64,000 bases of DNA from assembly GCF_041260155.1 (NCBI RefSeq), contig NC_091941.1, positions 25,998,247-26,062,246 on the forward strand. The letters run 5' to 3'. The notes beneath the pieces are model-generated. The model worked only from the letters and a program-made list of their open reading frames with translations. It had not been told where the DNA came from and made no database searches. Below, piece after piece: positions 13,156 through 24,900 of this stretch (position 1 is the stretch's first letter; each line of letters opens with the position of its first letter). Position numbers and translations under genes: made by a program. Source of the stretch: Ptychodera flava. Lineage: Eukaryota; Hemichordata; Enteropneusta; Ptychoderidae.

Positions 13156-16100
13156 CTGAAGAGAGGGAAAAAAAGATCAACTCGTTCACTCATGTATTTC
13201 AAAATTATCTTGCTTTACAAACTATTCTCTTGTTCACTAACTGAGTTTTCTCAGTGTTGGTGGAACTTTTGGAGCTTGAACCTATTCAGACTGTGTCTTT
13301 GTTTCCTAATGATTAAATTTCATGATGCAAATTTACAAAACTTACACAATATATGAAGTATGTCTCTGTGACAAGGCAACTTAGAAAAAAAACAAACTTT
13401 GTTGGCCGCCCTTGAATTTTCCCCTTCAGCTTGATTAAAAAAATAAACACAGAAATAAAACACTATGTAAACACCTACACTAATTTTTCAATGTATTTCT
13501 CAGGCAGAATAAAGGAAATGGCTATTTTTAATTTGTAATACCTCAAGCAGTGTGTTTGTTTTTCATCATTTTGTACGAAAACCTACCCACCCATGGATGG
13601 CCAACAAAGAATTTTACTAAAGGAACCTAATGACAATGTCAATGAGAATGGTTTTCTGCTTACAGACCTATAAATCATTTGAAATTTTCCACTCCAATTC
13701 TGGAGGTTTTCTCCTTGGCATTTACTCAGATATGAGATCATTCATGACATTTTTAATAAAGCGACACATTTCGGCAATTTGGCTCTGAATTACTGTGCAA
13801 GTAAATGGACCTAAATGTAGCAGCATATTTATATTTCCTTGAATGTAGCCTTCCACATCTATTAATGGATTTTAAGCTGCCGAGCTTTCACCAACTCAGT
13901 CAGATCAAATCTAATGTCAACTAGTTCAAATCTAACCAAGAACTGAGCTCTTCTTCATCAGTGAAAATGACAGATGGATGGAAGCAAGGCAGCGCCAACT
14001 TTCTTACCGCCGGGTAGGATTGCAGGACCTGTATGGTACTGAAGTAAACAAACTCCTTTCCTGCCTCCAACGGACACTTGAGACCAGAGTCCTTGCAACC
14101 GTCTGGGTTTTTCAGCGGGAATGGTATGGGTACCTCTGCGATGATTCCGTGGACAGAAGCTTTTACTGCAGTGATATTTTCACCTGGATGTTACAAAAAT
14201 AAAGCATTTCATCATAAAACACATCTCAAAAATCACAAAACACCATTATTTCTGGTTATAAAGACATCACATCAATATAAGCCCGGTCATGCCCATACAC
14301 TGCTGTATTTAGATTTATCATGCACACCTGTATGTAATTTACGTGTGTGAGATAAAGGTTGGGGCATAGGAAATGAACATACCTGCAGTGAAATCAATAT
14401 GAACGGTTACATTTGTACCCTTTTTTAGGACACATGGCTCCTGTGGACAAGGGTCAACATCAACGCTTTTGATTTTGCCAACTGCAGACCCTGTAAGAGA
14501 GGTGAAAATGGAAAGAGTAAAAATTAAATTCTTTATAAATTGTTTGATCTTAAAATATTTTACTTTTTATGACCTTCAAATTCACACTGGTATTACACTT
14601 TGAGTTAGTGCTTCTGTGCTCGTGTGTGTGTGTGTTGGAATATTCTTCAAAAGGGAAATCCTAGAACAATGAGTTTCCCCATACACCTGGATTCACTTGA
14701 TCATTGCCAAGATACAGTCACTAGTAGCCATTGACTTAGACTCTTGTAGCTGCTTGATCAATGCACAGCTTTGGTATACAGATTTGACTTTCATTGGTAT
14801 GTTGCATTCCCTAAACTGTCTACATGGTGCCTGAAATGACTGAGGGCTGAAAAAGAGCACCAGTAGCGCTGTCTACTGTATGTAACTCATAGACAGCACT
14901 ACTAATATGTAACTACTAGTATGTAACTTGGTACTGCAGGCAAACTTATTTTCTTGGCAAGCTGCTTACAAGCCATACTGACCTTAATTGTTGAAGGAAC
15001 AGCCAGAGTAGGCAATTACAGAGTCAAGAGCAGACTAAAAGAGATCCAACCAGTAAATGTGACACAACATGAAATATTTTACAAAGTGGAAGGAATTCTG
15101 TAAATGGGTATATCCCATACTCTTTAGGCTTATCTATGAGGAAATAGTAAACAAATAATATGCCTATCACTAAAGTCAATAAAACCTGTCCTACTTCTGG
15201 AAGGTGAAAAACAAAATATTTAATGCCTAAGGACAACCAAAATCTTTGCTCTGATCAGTTTACTTGCCATGACACTGGTGTAACAGGACGGTGTGCGTTT
15301 ATTCGCTTGTTGATTCATGTGTAGAATTTACAAAAGACGAAAAACTGAAGCACAAATGGCCTTATTTTATGTTTATGTGGTTTGAGGAACATCAAGCAAA
15401 CACATCTTTATATTCGACCTCCTGCATTTGACCTTCTGGTTGTCAATGAGAGAAAATTTTCACCACTGTACAGAATGCAAGGTATATACAATTCTTAGCC
15501 TTCCATGGGACGGCCTACTGAGTTTACTATCTTATCCACAGGACTAGAAACAAGATTTTAATGCTAACCATTTGGCAGGCATCAATCATTTCACCACAAC
15601 TGACCCCCCTAAAAAAACCCCCAAAAAACAAGAAACAAGAAAAAGAATTATGAACAAATCAGTATATTGATGGACATAAGCCATAGGCAAAATGGAAACT
15701 TTTCTATTATTTTCTGTGGTGAAATTGGATGATATCTGAAGTTTTTGGAGTAAAATATTGAATAACAGCTCTAATTAAATGGGAGGATTCGTGTCAGGTG
15801 CAATGCCGATGGAACTATAATCAGATATATGACAAGTCCCATTTACAAGTCTCTGTTGACAGTTTTAAAAGTCGAACAAAGATGCAGTTAACGCTGCAGT
15901 ATGATGTTGCAGTTTCTAACATTTTACTCAAAACAAAACTTGCTGTAACCATAGACCCTCGAGAAAAACTTTCTCGAGGATCTATATGTATGGTGTAACA
16001 ACATGTTCTCAAAATTGCTATGTATTGTACAAAGAATTATTTGTACAGCAGTGTCTACACTACCCAGCGAAGTGGCATTGAATACAGTATATTGACTCTA

Positions 16101-16782
16101 TCTGTGGCCTTTTGGAATCTATTTCTCAATGCCATTTTGTTTGATACATGGATTAACTCAATTGTCATTGAAAGTAAATTTGACGAAAACGTTATTTTTT
16201 CTTAATATATTTTCTCCACTAAATTTGTGCAACAATTACGGTAATCAGAGCGAAAAATAGAGCCAAATCATATTTGAAAATCTTTTGACACGCTTGCTGT
16301 GACGATAGTATTTATGACTGTGACTCATATAGCGCCATCGCATGAATTTTCGCCATCAACACGCCCTTTACTGTAACTATTGAACGAGCCCCCACCTACG
16401 AAAGCAGACCCTGTGAATCAACGTGAAGCGAAATGGGGCCAAATAACGGACTTTTGGAATGCTACCCTAAACTTACGATGTCAACTTGTAAATGAGACTA
16501 TTCTCCGACGTGGGTATCAGTCGTTAACATCTCTTTTGCTCTCCACAACCTGTGAATCATTTACGACACGCCGTTACACTGTGTTTGGTACGGTACATTG
16601 AATCAGGAACTTGTGTGGTGGACGCACGCATGGCTGTCGATGCGGGTGTTCTGTGTGACGATGTATATATCTTGCGTAGACGAGTACTCACCGCAATCTT
16701 TATAGGTGACGGTCTTTTGGATAGACATGGAGGCAACGGCAATGACGCCGAAAGCTGCGAAGATGACTGCCTTTAGCCACAT
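13072..16782 (-). CDS. NPC2: NPC2, lysosomal cholesterol-binding protein (four exons, complete)
   Basis: Joining the complement of 16782-16692, 14490-14383, 14183-14008 and 13155-13072 gives 152 residues, close to the 151 of human NPC2. Residues 1-18 are a signal peptide. The rest is a single ML-type (MD-2-related lipid recognition) beta-sandwich. All six conserved cysteines are present at 30, 45, 50, 96, 103 and 144, in the spacing that pairs 30-144, 45-50 and 96-103. Family landmarks include KDCG, CPQEPC, the VPIPFP segment (84-89) at the sterol pocket, NPDGC and a WEL near the C-terminus. N-glycosylation sequons lie at N57 and N69; the first matches the conserved site used in mammals. The protein binds cholesterol in the lysosome lumen and passes it to NPC1. 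It is divergently arranged with RALGAPA1, with 430 bp between start codons, and convergent with the upstream lectin gene. Invertebrates often have several NPC2 paralogs; this one has the canonical features. Confidence 0.96.
14008..14183 (-). CDS. NPC2: NPC2 exon 3
   Basis: Encodes residues 67-125 with sequon NIT, the VPIPFP motif and cysteines 96 and 103. The donor is GTAAGA, phase 0 out. Confidence 0.95.
14383..14490 (-). CDS. NPC2: NPC2 exon 2
   Basis: Encodes residues 31-66 with the CPQEPC loop and sequon NVT. The acceptor is CTCTTACAG and the donor GTATGT. Confidence 0.95.
14491..16691 (-). other. NPC2: NPC2 intron 1
   Basis: A 2.2-kb intron with no recognised coding content. It holds a short hairpin at 15951-15985 with 16-bp arms around CCTCGAGAAA. 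Confidence 0.85.
15951..15985. repeat. Short inverted repeat
   Basis: Arms ATAGACCCTCGAGAAA and TTTCTCGAGGATCTAT with one mismatch and a 3-base loop, inside NPC2 intron 1. No function is evident. Confidence 0.8.
16692..16782 (-). CDS. NPC2: NPC2 exon 1
   Basis: Encodes residues 1-30 and the first base of codon 31. It starts MWLKAVIFAAFGVIAVASM, the signal peptide, and ends with the conserved KDC. The donor is GTGAGT. Confidence 0.93.
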
Positions 16783-17077
16783 TGTTCAGCGGGGTTTACG
16801 TGATGCTGGGGACTTCGCTCAGTCGGTTCGTGGGTCTGTCCGAAAGGTAGGTCAAAAGTCAGGTGACCATCACGAGTGTGAGATTGAAGTCTCGCGTATC
16901 TCGTAATCTATGGCAGAGGAAACTTCAAATCTGTTTTCGTGCTGTCCTTATAAATATACAAATTTAAAACCTTTTAAAATAGTGTTGTAGTCTAGCTGTG
17001 CTAATTTAACATAGATGTGCTTTCTAATCAAGATAAAAAGTTGTGGTGATATTTTCTCGTGCATTGCGAGAATCGTA

Positions 17078-17088
17078 TGCGCATGCGT
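17078..17088. promoter_or_regulatory. NRF1-like site
   Basis: TGCGCATGCGT matches the palindromic NRF1 consensus with one mismatch, about 125 bases upstream of the RALGAPA1 ATG. Confidence 0.6.
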
Positions 17089-17100
17089 CCAGAATTAGGT

Positions 17101-17138
17101 CGCCATTTTGAAATCTTTGAGAAGAAAGTAATGGCGGC
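17101..17138. promoter_or_regulatory. Two YY1-like sites
   Basis: CGCCATTTTG at 17101-17110 and its complement-type core ATGGCGGC at 17131-17138 are YY1 motifs in opposite orientation, a common arrangement just at or downstream of TATA-less start sites. Confidence 0.6.
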
Positions 17139-17212
17139 TTGTTTATGAATGATGTCTGCATTGCTTGTCCTGAACGCACCCTGTATTTTGTCTCCAACAG
17201 CCTAAATTTGAA

Positions 17213-17318
17213 ATGTTCAGCAAGAAGCAGCATGGCGATGTCAAGAAATCATCTCAGAAAGTATTGGATCCAAAGAAAGACCCATTCACCAGGCTGAAAC
17301 ATCTTCGTGTCATCCTCG
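17213..17318 (+). CDS. RALGAPA1: RALGAPA1 exon 1
   Basis: Residues 1-35 plus one base. The start is supported by direct similarity to the vertebrate N-terminus and an in-frame stop 42 bases upstream. The donor is GTGAGT. Confidence 0.96.
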
Positions 17319-18849
17319 GTGAGTTTCAAAACGTGTGCCCCAGCGCACACTCCGGCATGCAGCACAGTACTGTTTGTGACACGCCATATACAAACAATCC
17401 AGCTTTGCTTTATTATGAAGTTACTGCGCTTGGTAGCTTTGCAAACTCTCATCTGTATTGAGTCAAGTAAGTCAGTGAATGCGTCACTGACGCACAGATT
17501 CACAGGTGCTCGTCGACCCAGCGATCTCTCACAATGCGATGTGCCTGAGGGGGAGTATAACTCGTCCGATTCGACAATTGTTGCCTTCATTCCCCTTTGC
17601 CGCGTAACTATTAACGTTGGTTGGGTGTACCTTGCTAATTTCGGAAGTACGTTACGTTTCCCATAAATTACTTTCCTCCGGAGAATTAGGCATAATATCT
17701 GCATATCATGGTAGTTGTGCCCAATTATCATTTACGTCATAGGTAAACAAGAACAAACGAACATGGACGGTTACATGATAAACCGAGATGCCGTCTCAAT
17801 GCTAATCTGAAAAACACAGGTAACTCGTAACGCCGTTCACGATTAAGAAACCATGAACGTTACAGAAGCCGTACTTGGCTTGTCTTTGCGAATATTTGGT
17901 GTCCAAACCAAAAGTTTCGGGCAGCTTTACAATGTCTGTAATGATGTGTGGATTAGGGGGTGGGGCATGTGTTGCCTGTGAATGGCCGATGCGTCTCTGG
18001 GAGAGGAATAGAAATATGGAGTCGGCACCTCTGTAATGACACGTAATGAACATTTGCGTTTGTCTCAAATGAGACATGTCAATATTTTCTAATGCAGGAG
18101 GTATTTGATGTTTCTAACATTTTAGATATTTTATCGTGCCGCTCATAAGCATGCAGCATTTGTATCTGGTTAGCATGAGCTGTGCTGATTAAAGCTGTAT
18201 CATCTTGAGTACAAAAGGTGACAGAGTGGTGAAATCACTGTGAGGTTTACCTGTAGAATCCCATGACTGCTGAATTACCATTTTATCTCCTAATAAGGAC
18301 ATGTTAGAATTTTCCAGTTTTCTTCAAGATATTATTATTATTATTTAGGGATTAATACAGTTTTGTTAAATGTTGTGTGTGATCAGTACTTTTACAATTA
18401 TAGAAGAGCAGGGTTTTTTATGCACAAGATGTTATTTGTTAATCTGTTGTATGTGATACATTTTGGACGAGTCTTAATGCATTGGAAAGCAAGAATAAAG
18501 AAGCTTGTCACATGTGCACGTAGAGTACACAATGTGCATCAACAGTAGTCCCATGAACTGTTTGATTGGCACATCATATTCACACTACAAATGCATGAGC
18601 AAATGCCCTTGAGTCAGAGTTATCAAATCAATGAAACTACTCTTCTGTAGAAGTTCATGGTTTACAGATATGGCCTTGTCACAGGAATGAGTCTGTGTCA
18701 GTTGTGGACTATTGACAATGACCAGAGTTTGTGGAGATATCAGCTGAACAGAACCTTTTTCCATGTTTGTAGGACTGTTGGTTTTGATTTAGTGTCCATG
18801 GTTCTTTGAACCTTTCTTTGTCATGTGAACGCTGCAACTAGAATACAAT

Positions 18850-18934
<85 letters not shown>

Positions 18935-21900
18935 CTGAACCTTATATCTGTTTGTACTAAATGCATATATGTGCCTGCAGAGATATTTTTACATGAGTAC
19001 AGGTACAACTTACCATCACCTTGAGGATTTTTATTGTAACAGTTAATAACATTCAGATTTACAATTGTTTGCCATAGAATGCAATGGCTATAGTTATGTA
19101 CAGTAGACACTTAGATTCATTGAATTTCTTTTTCTGTTCAGATATTTTTCAAACCACGTTTATTTACATAGATATCAGCTAAAGACATGGCAGTGTTATA
19201 CAGTGTACCTTAAAATTGATTCATACCCAATAGGCAATACATGTAGAAAAAGATATATTTGGAAGACACATGAAGAACTGATAGATAGAGAATTTGTTAT
19301 CAGAGTTGTTAAGGGTTCAAGGTGAATGCTTCCCTTTGTGTGCCAAAGGGAAGCTTGGGTGATTGAAGTATTATATTTGTTGCACACCAAGGCTGAACGT
19401 GCCGTGATTCAGATCTACTGTATCTGGTTTCCTCTCTGACAAAATGTTGACCTTGTGAAGCTCTCCCCTACCCAATAAACTTAGTAGGGATTGCATTGTT
19501 ACGCACATACTCAATGATGCCCTGTGTAGAATAAGCTGATGAGTGCACACATGGATATATATTATAATAATATTGTACATGTTCTACTAGTAATCAACTG
19601 TTCTGAAAAGCTGTGGATAAAAAAATATTTTGTTTTGTTTTTTAACATTGTTGATTAAGTCTTAGAACCATTTGGAAGGCCAGTTAGTAGCAATGCTATG
19701 GGGTTTGTGAAAAATAGAAAGCATGCCTGTGGTGAACTGTAGCTTCAGCTTACTTCACATCTGATAATGACTTCTTTTTCCTTTACAAAAAAAAAATATT
19801 TTAAAACTATTGAAAGCCTGTTTTGTCTGTCCAGAATTAAGTTGTTCAAAATAACTTTCTGATGGTGTGTGAACAAGTACAATAATTCTGCCGGGATTTG
19901 ACTGTGCATAGCTTGAAATTATAAATATTTCACCAGAGTAAAGAATGAACCAACTGTTGTGTGCTTATCATTGTTGTGGTTAGTGTTGAACTTGAAGAGT
20001 CGCAAGAAATTTTATTTAAAGATACAGTGAGTTTGTAGAAGGATTTGTTTATCAATGAGCCACTCACTGCTTAAACAATTATCAAAAATGTCGTCCAGTT
20101 TTCTTCAACTGACCTCTGGCATACATGAAGGTTAAAATCTTCCAAAAACGTCTGTAAACATTGTAGATTGCTTTTATTTAACAATTTTAGTCAGAAAATT
20201 CTTTATGATCCATATCATTAAAATAAGAATTGATCCAGCTGAGATTAATCTTATACTTTTTAATTAAAAGCCATTCGCTCATTACAAACAATAATCCTTT
20301 ATAAGCCTTCCAGGTGATGGTGTCTGAAACTGTGTCTCAATAATATCAAAGGCAGGAATTTGAATGCCAAAATTCAACAATGTTTACATTGTAAGTGTGT
20401 GTTGGCCTTTCACCCTTTCACAATGATGGTATGACCCGATCCCATTGTTTACTTTGTGAAGTCTGGCCTCTACAGAGGGAAATAGTGATGAAAAGAGCTT
20501 GAGTGTGATGACCAGTGAGGTCTTCCTCTTTTCCCTGTACCACCAATGATGAAAACTATTCCACGTCTCAACATTGCTTTTTCTTGCTTTGCACTCATGA
20601 TGAAGATAACCAGGTGACGGTTGGTTATTGGATATAACGCTACACCATTGCAAAGCAGACAGGCGGCATTGATGTTCACGTCCTCTCATACTGATGCGAC
20701 TGCCGTTCGTGCCAATTGTGTGCACTCAATGGCTTTTCCAGCCAGGGATCACCCTCACTTCTAACTCCTTTTCAGTTTCCCCCACAATGTGTGCCTTGTG
20801 AGTTGTATAAACAAATGCCGGATTGCTGCAGTTGCCATGGTGACCAGGACTTCAAGACAATACACAGATAGTCCTTGTAGCTTAAATTGTTCATCAGGGT
20901 GCCATATAATAATGTTAATAAAAACAGTAATAGTAATTTATTTAAGCGTCAATATCAACAAAAATGTGATCAGAGATACAGGTTAAAATGTACATGCAAT
21001 AAACATAAATAAAAATAGACAAAACAATAACAAGAGACCAACAAAAAATGAATAAAATTATTTGAAACATGTACAGACTGGACCAGCAACATGAGGAGTA
21101 ATCGTTTCATAAACGTAAAGGATATATTTGTATAAATCTCCTTTTCCTGATTGTCTACCACACGTACACCAGCACATACAGCAGTTGTTGTGGCTATATG
21201 TTATAGCTTTTGTAATTGTCATGTATTAGTTGCAGAAGTAGTAGTGAAAATAATAGTGAAAGGAAACACAAAGAGTAATCTGAATGAAAGATGCTTCCTC
21301 TTTTTGGTTCTTGCTTCATAGCGTTTCAGCCAGGATCTGAACACCGGCGCGCTCACATTCGGTATGTTTCTGACTCCAATGAAGTATAATTGGAGAACAA
21401 TTGTTCAAGCTATTGGCAGATTGATCCTCGGGCATGTCTTTTGTTATTCTGTACGTATACTGTACATGCATGTGCATGGACAATGTGCATCGTCAAGTGA
21501 CAGTTGACCTTTTGATCTGACGTTCTCTTCATGCAGAAATAAAGAGAGAAGTGCACGATTGTCTGCCATTGCGTTGCGATGCACTCTGACTTTTAATATG
21601 GTGGTCAGTTGCATGACACTCTGCAGTTAACTGTTGAATCACTCAAGTTGATGTAAAACCAAAAATTTCTTTGATATGTTTTTCCAATACACGAGAGGAA
21701 ATTTACAAGGTCCATTTTACGCAAGGGTAAAAAGTGGCATCAGTGAACGCGTTCAAGTCATGCTGTTTTTTCTTGTGATGGTTGCATGAGATCATTATCA
21801 GTACCAAATATTAATTTCATTGTAGCATGCATTGTGATATTACATGTAGTTTCACAGTAGCATGCATTGCACAATGTAGACTGCATTTATATAGTATCTA

Positions 21901-24900
21901 GAGCAATGCTCTGTTCACTTTCAAAATTCAGTAACCTATACAGTACTTGCAGCATGCAAATGTACTGTACAAATATAAAATAATCAGTCTTGCTCCAGTT
22001 ATGAATTGGTCCTCCAAATAATATTTTAGGATCTGTAAATCATCTGCATTATGCTTTGTTTGAAATTTTTGTTCGGGTAAACCATGTACTTTTATTGTGG
22101 AACACAAAACAGATGCCGTGCATATGTGTACCTGTATATTGTACACACTCAGGCACACCCACCAACACATATATGTACAGGTAAAAATATACATACATGT
22201 TTCGGGAAACAAACTTAGGAATCAATTGCCTAACATTGACCCCTCTTGTTCATACACTGTAACAAAAGTCAGTGCAGTATGCAAAGCAATAAAATACCCC
22301 TCCTCCTGCACCATGTTAGCTCTAAATCATAAATTTTTTGCCATGGACAATTTTCCATGCTATCTTATTTGATTTTTTACCAATTTTATTCAAAATAAGC
22401 TTAACCCCCTCTTTAAAAATCGTTATTATAATGCATATCACATAACAGTGCTTGCTCAGAGTGTGCATCAATACATGTATGGTCTAACATCCATTCCATG
22501 CTCGTAGATTAATTAAAAGAGGGATTGTAGATTTATTGATATGGTGTATCCTGTGGTAGCACGCATGTATAACAGTCTAGCATCACATAAACATGTCAGA
22601 TTAGAGTTGAAAATCTGTTACCCTGCTGGGCAGTATGCCAGATCTTAGGATCAAAGTATTGTTGCTTTTAAGTGCGTGCCATTTTCAAAATTCTGTATCC
22701 CAAAATATTTTGGTCGATAATGATTGAAATTCACACAAGATAACTGGATACTTGTAGGACATTCTGTGTCATGGTGAGGTCAGAGGTCATGTCTGGTCAG
22801 GCTGTGACCTTTGGTACAGTATTTGTCACTGCTTTGACTCTGCAAAACAACTAAATAATGATCAGTACAGGTAACCTAAATGTTTGTCCATGAATGAATG
22901 GCTTCAGCTTGTACTTTTCAAAGAACATTGTTGAAGTGACAAATCTTGTAAGAAAAAAATCTGCACCTTCGTGTTGATGTCTTCATTTCAGGTTCATTTA
23001 TTGTCTAATGAAAAATGTGATAAAGTAAAAGTAATGCCAGCATTGTCTTGTTTTGTATGGTTAATAATTTTTGCAACAATGTAACAAGTTCAAAGTTATG
23101 AAACCTTGCCAGTTAATTACAAAAGGTGATACAGATTTAACCTTCATGTGAATATACATATACATGTTGTATCATATCAGACTGTCTACATGTTATATTT
23201 TGGAACCAGGCTGAAGACATACTATAAGTTTTTGGTCATTTTGGTGACCAAGTATTTACTGCCAAAGAGCTATGTTTTGTTTGTATGAAAGGGAGCTGTC
23301 ATCCACAGCAAAGTGTACGGATTTATAGATTACCATAACTTGAACCCATCTCCTGCTTTCATTGGGAATAAGCTGATGCTGATAATTGCAAGCCCTGTCA
23401 AACACAGACCTTGGTGCGTGGTATATTGTATGGGTTTTCTACTGTGTGTGTTCACTGTACACTTTCTACTGTGTGATGCGTGTCATTCATCACACTATGT
23501 ACCTGAGTACATGGCACAATACAGCGGAGTAATGATGGAGTACATGGATGATATTCACCATCTGCTCACTCAAGTGCATTGTTTTGGCCAATTGATCATC
23601 TCAAATTGCCAAAAATATGTACTGCACTGCTGGTCATGTACGTCAGTGCTATTGACTTTTCATTTATTTGGGTGTACAAAAAAACTATGTTTAACCTCGT
23701 CCTTGCAAAGAGCCAGATTATGTAAAATGGTACAATGTAAATGTAAAATTTAATGTGATCACAAGAAATTCAAGGTAGTGCAAGGGTAGGAAAGTTATTA
23801 TTAGAAAAAAGTAAATGATTTGTGCACTGGTGGGCCTGCCTGTGACATTAATGAGATAAATTTATGATTATTTCTGTGAACTAGATAAGGCCTGACAGGA
23901 ATGATGGCCAGGGAATCGTATTGCCCACTGAAACTGAAAGTCGTAATTTCCAGGGATGGTTTGCAAGGCAAAATGAGATTCCGAGAAAAAAACCCTGAAT
24001 TGCTAAATTTGATCAAATTTTGTGTGATTTTGAAATGGCCAGGTTTTATTGGGATGGGATTGAGATGGTGTCATGAAGAATATAGCGTCTGAGTGATACG
24101 ATGACGCACTTTCAGTGTCTGTGAAAATATAAATGAGTCTGTGATTCAGACAGGTTGTCCTTGGATGACCCAGAAATGTTATGTTGACATTTGTTCAGTC
24201 TCCCCCATCAATTTATTTTAGTTAATGGGTTCGTCAGATGACAGTGTAACTGATACTCTTTAATCGCTGTCTACAACTAAGAGTCGTAAACCAATAATTG
24301 CTACTTGTGATTGGTGGAGGGGAGGGGGGGCGGCTCTTACTAGTATGAGAAAAGAATCATATTGGTGAGAGAAATGTTCTTGGAGTTTGACAACCATGTA
24401 GTTCCCAATGCTGAGTGACAATACAAACCAGCAAATCTACATGTATGTTAGGGTCAAAGTCAGTGTCACTCACTGTAAAGCCGATTCTTCCAGTGCAAAT
24501 TATGAACTCGTTCTACATCAAATTACACCCAGGTTTCTGCAAGAGTAGCACAGAAAATCTCTGATTCATGCCTATGGTTTGTAAAAATCATGGCTATTCA
24601 CCAGCAGATATGCAGTAGTTTTCCCCCAGGGATATGATGAAAAAAATACCTATGTCTAAATGAACAGATATTTATATTTTACGTGTCAAACAGGGTCATA
24701 TGCAGTAGAAGTCATCTGTCCAGATACACTGTTATTAGTCATTTAAAAATAAACACAGGGTAATGATGGTGCGGCTTTTGCAAAGATGATATGAAGATGT
24801 ACCAAAAATTAATGTAATCACTGATTACAATGACAATAACAAAGATTTTGATTTTGATTTTCGCCGTGGGTCATTGAATCACAGAGTTTACAATATGCAT

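Larger units (their letters stand above)
16783..17212. promoter_or_regulatory. Shared bidirectional promoter, NPC2 / RALGAPA1
   Basis: These 430 bp separate two divergent start codons. No TATA box is evident for either gene. The interval is CpG-rich compared with the flanking introns and holds an NRF1-like site and two YY1-like sites near the RALGAPA1 side. That is the usual make-up of housekeeping bidirectional promoters (established pattern; function here inferred). An in-frame TGA at 17171-17173 limits the RALGAPA1 frame upstream. Confidence 0.75.

Noticed and set aside
17249-17731. 160-residue open frame on the - strand over RALGAPA1 exon 1
   Set aside because: It is antisense to a conserved exon, has no recognisable domain, and lies in a CpG-rich stretch where chance frames are longer.
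23313-23753. 146-residue open frame with hydrophobic stretches and several cysteines
   Set aside because: No similarity to a known family, AT-rich intron context and no supporting splice or promoter signals.
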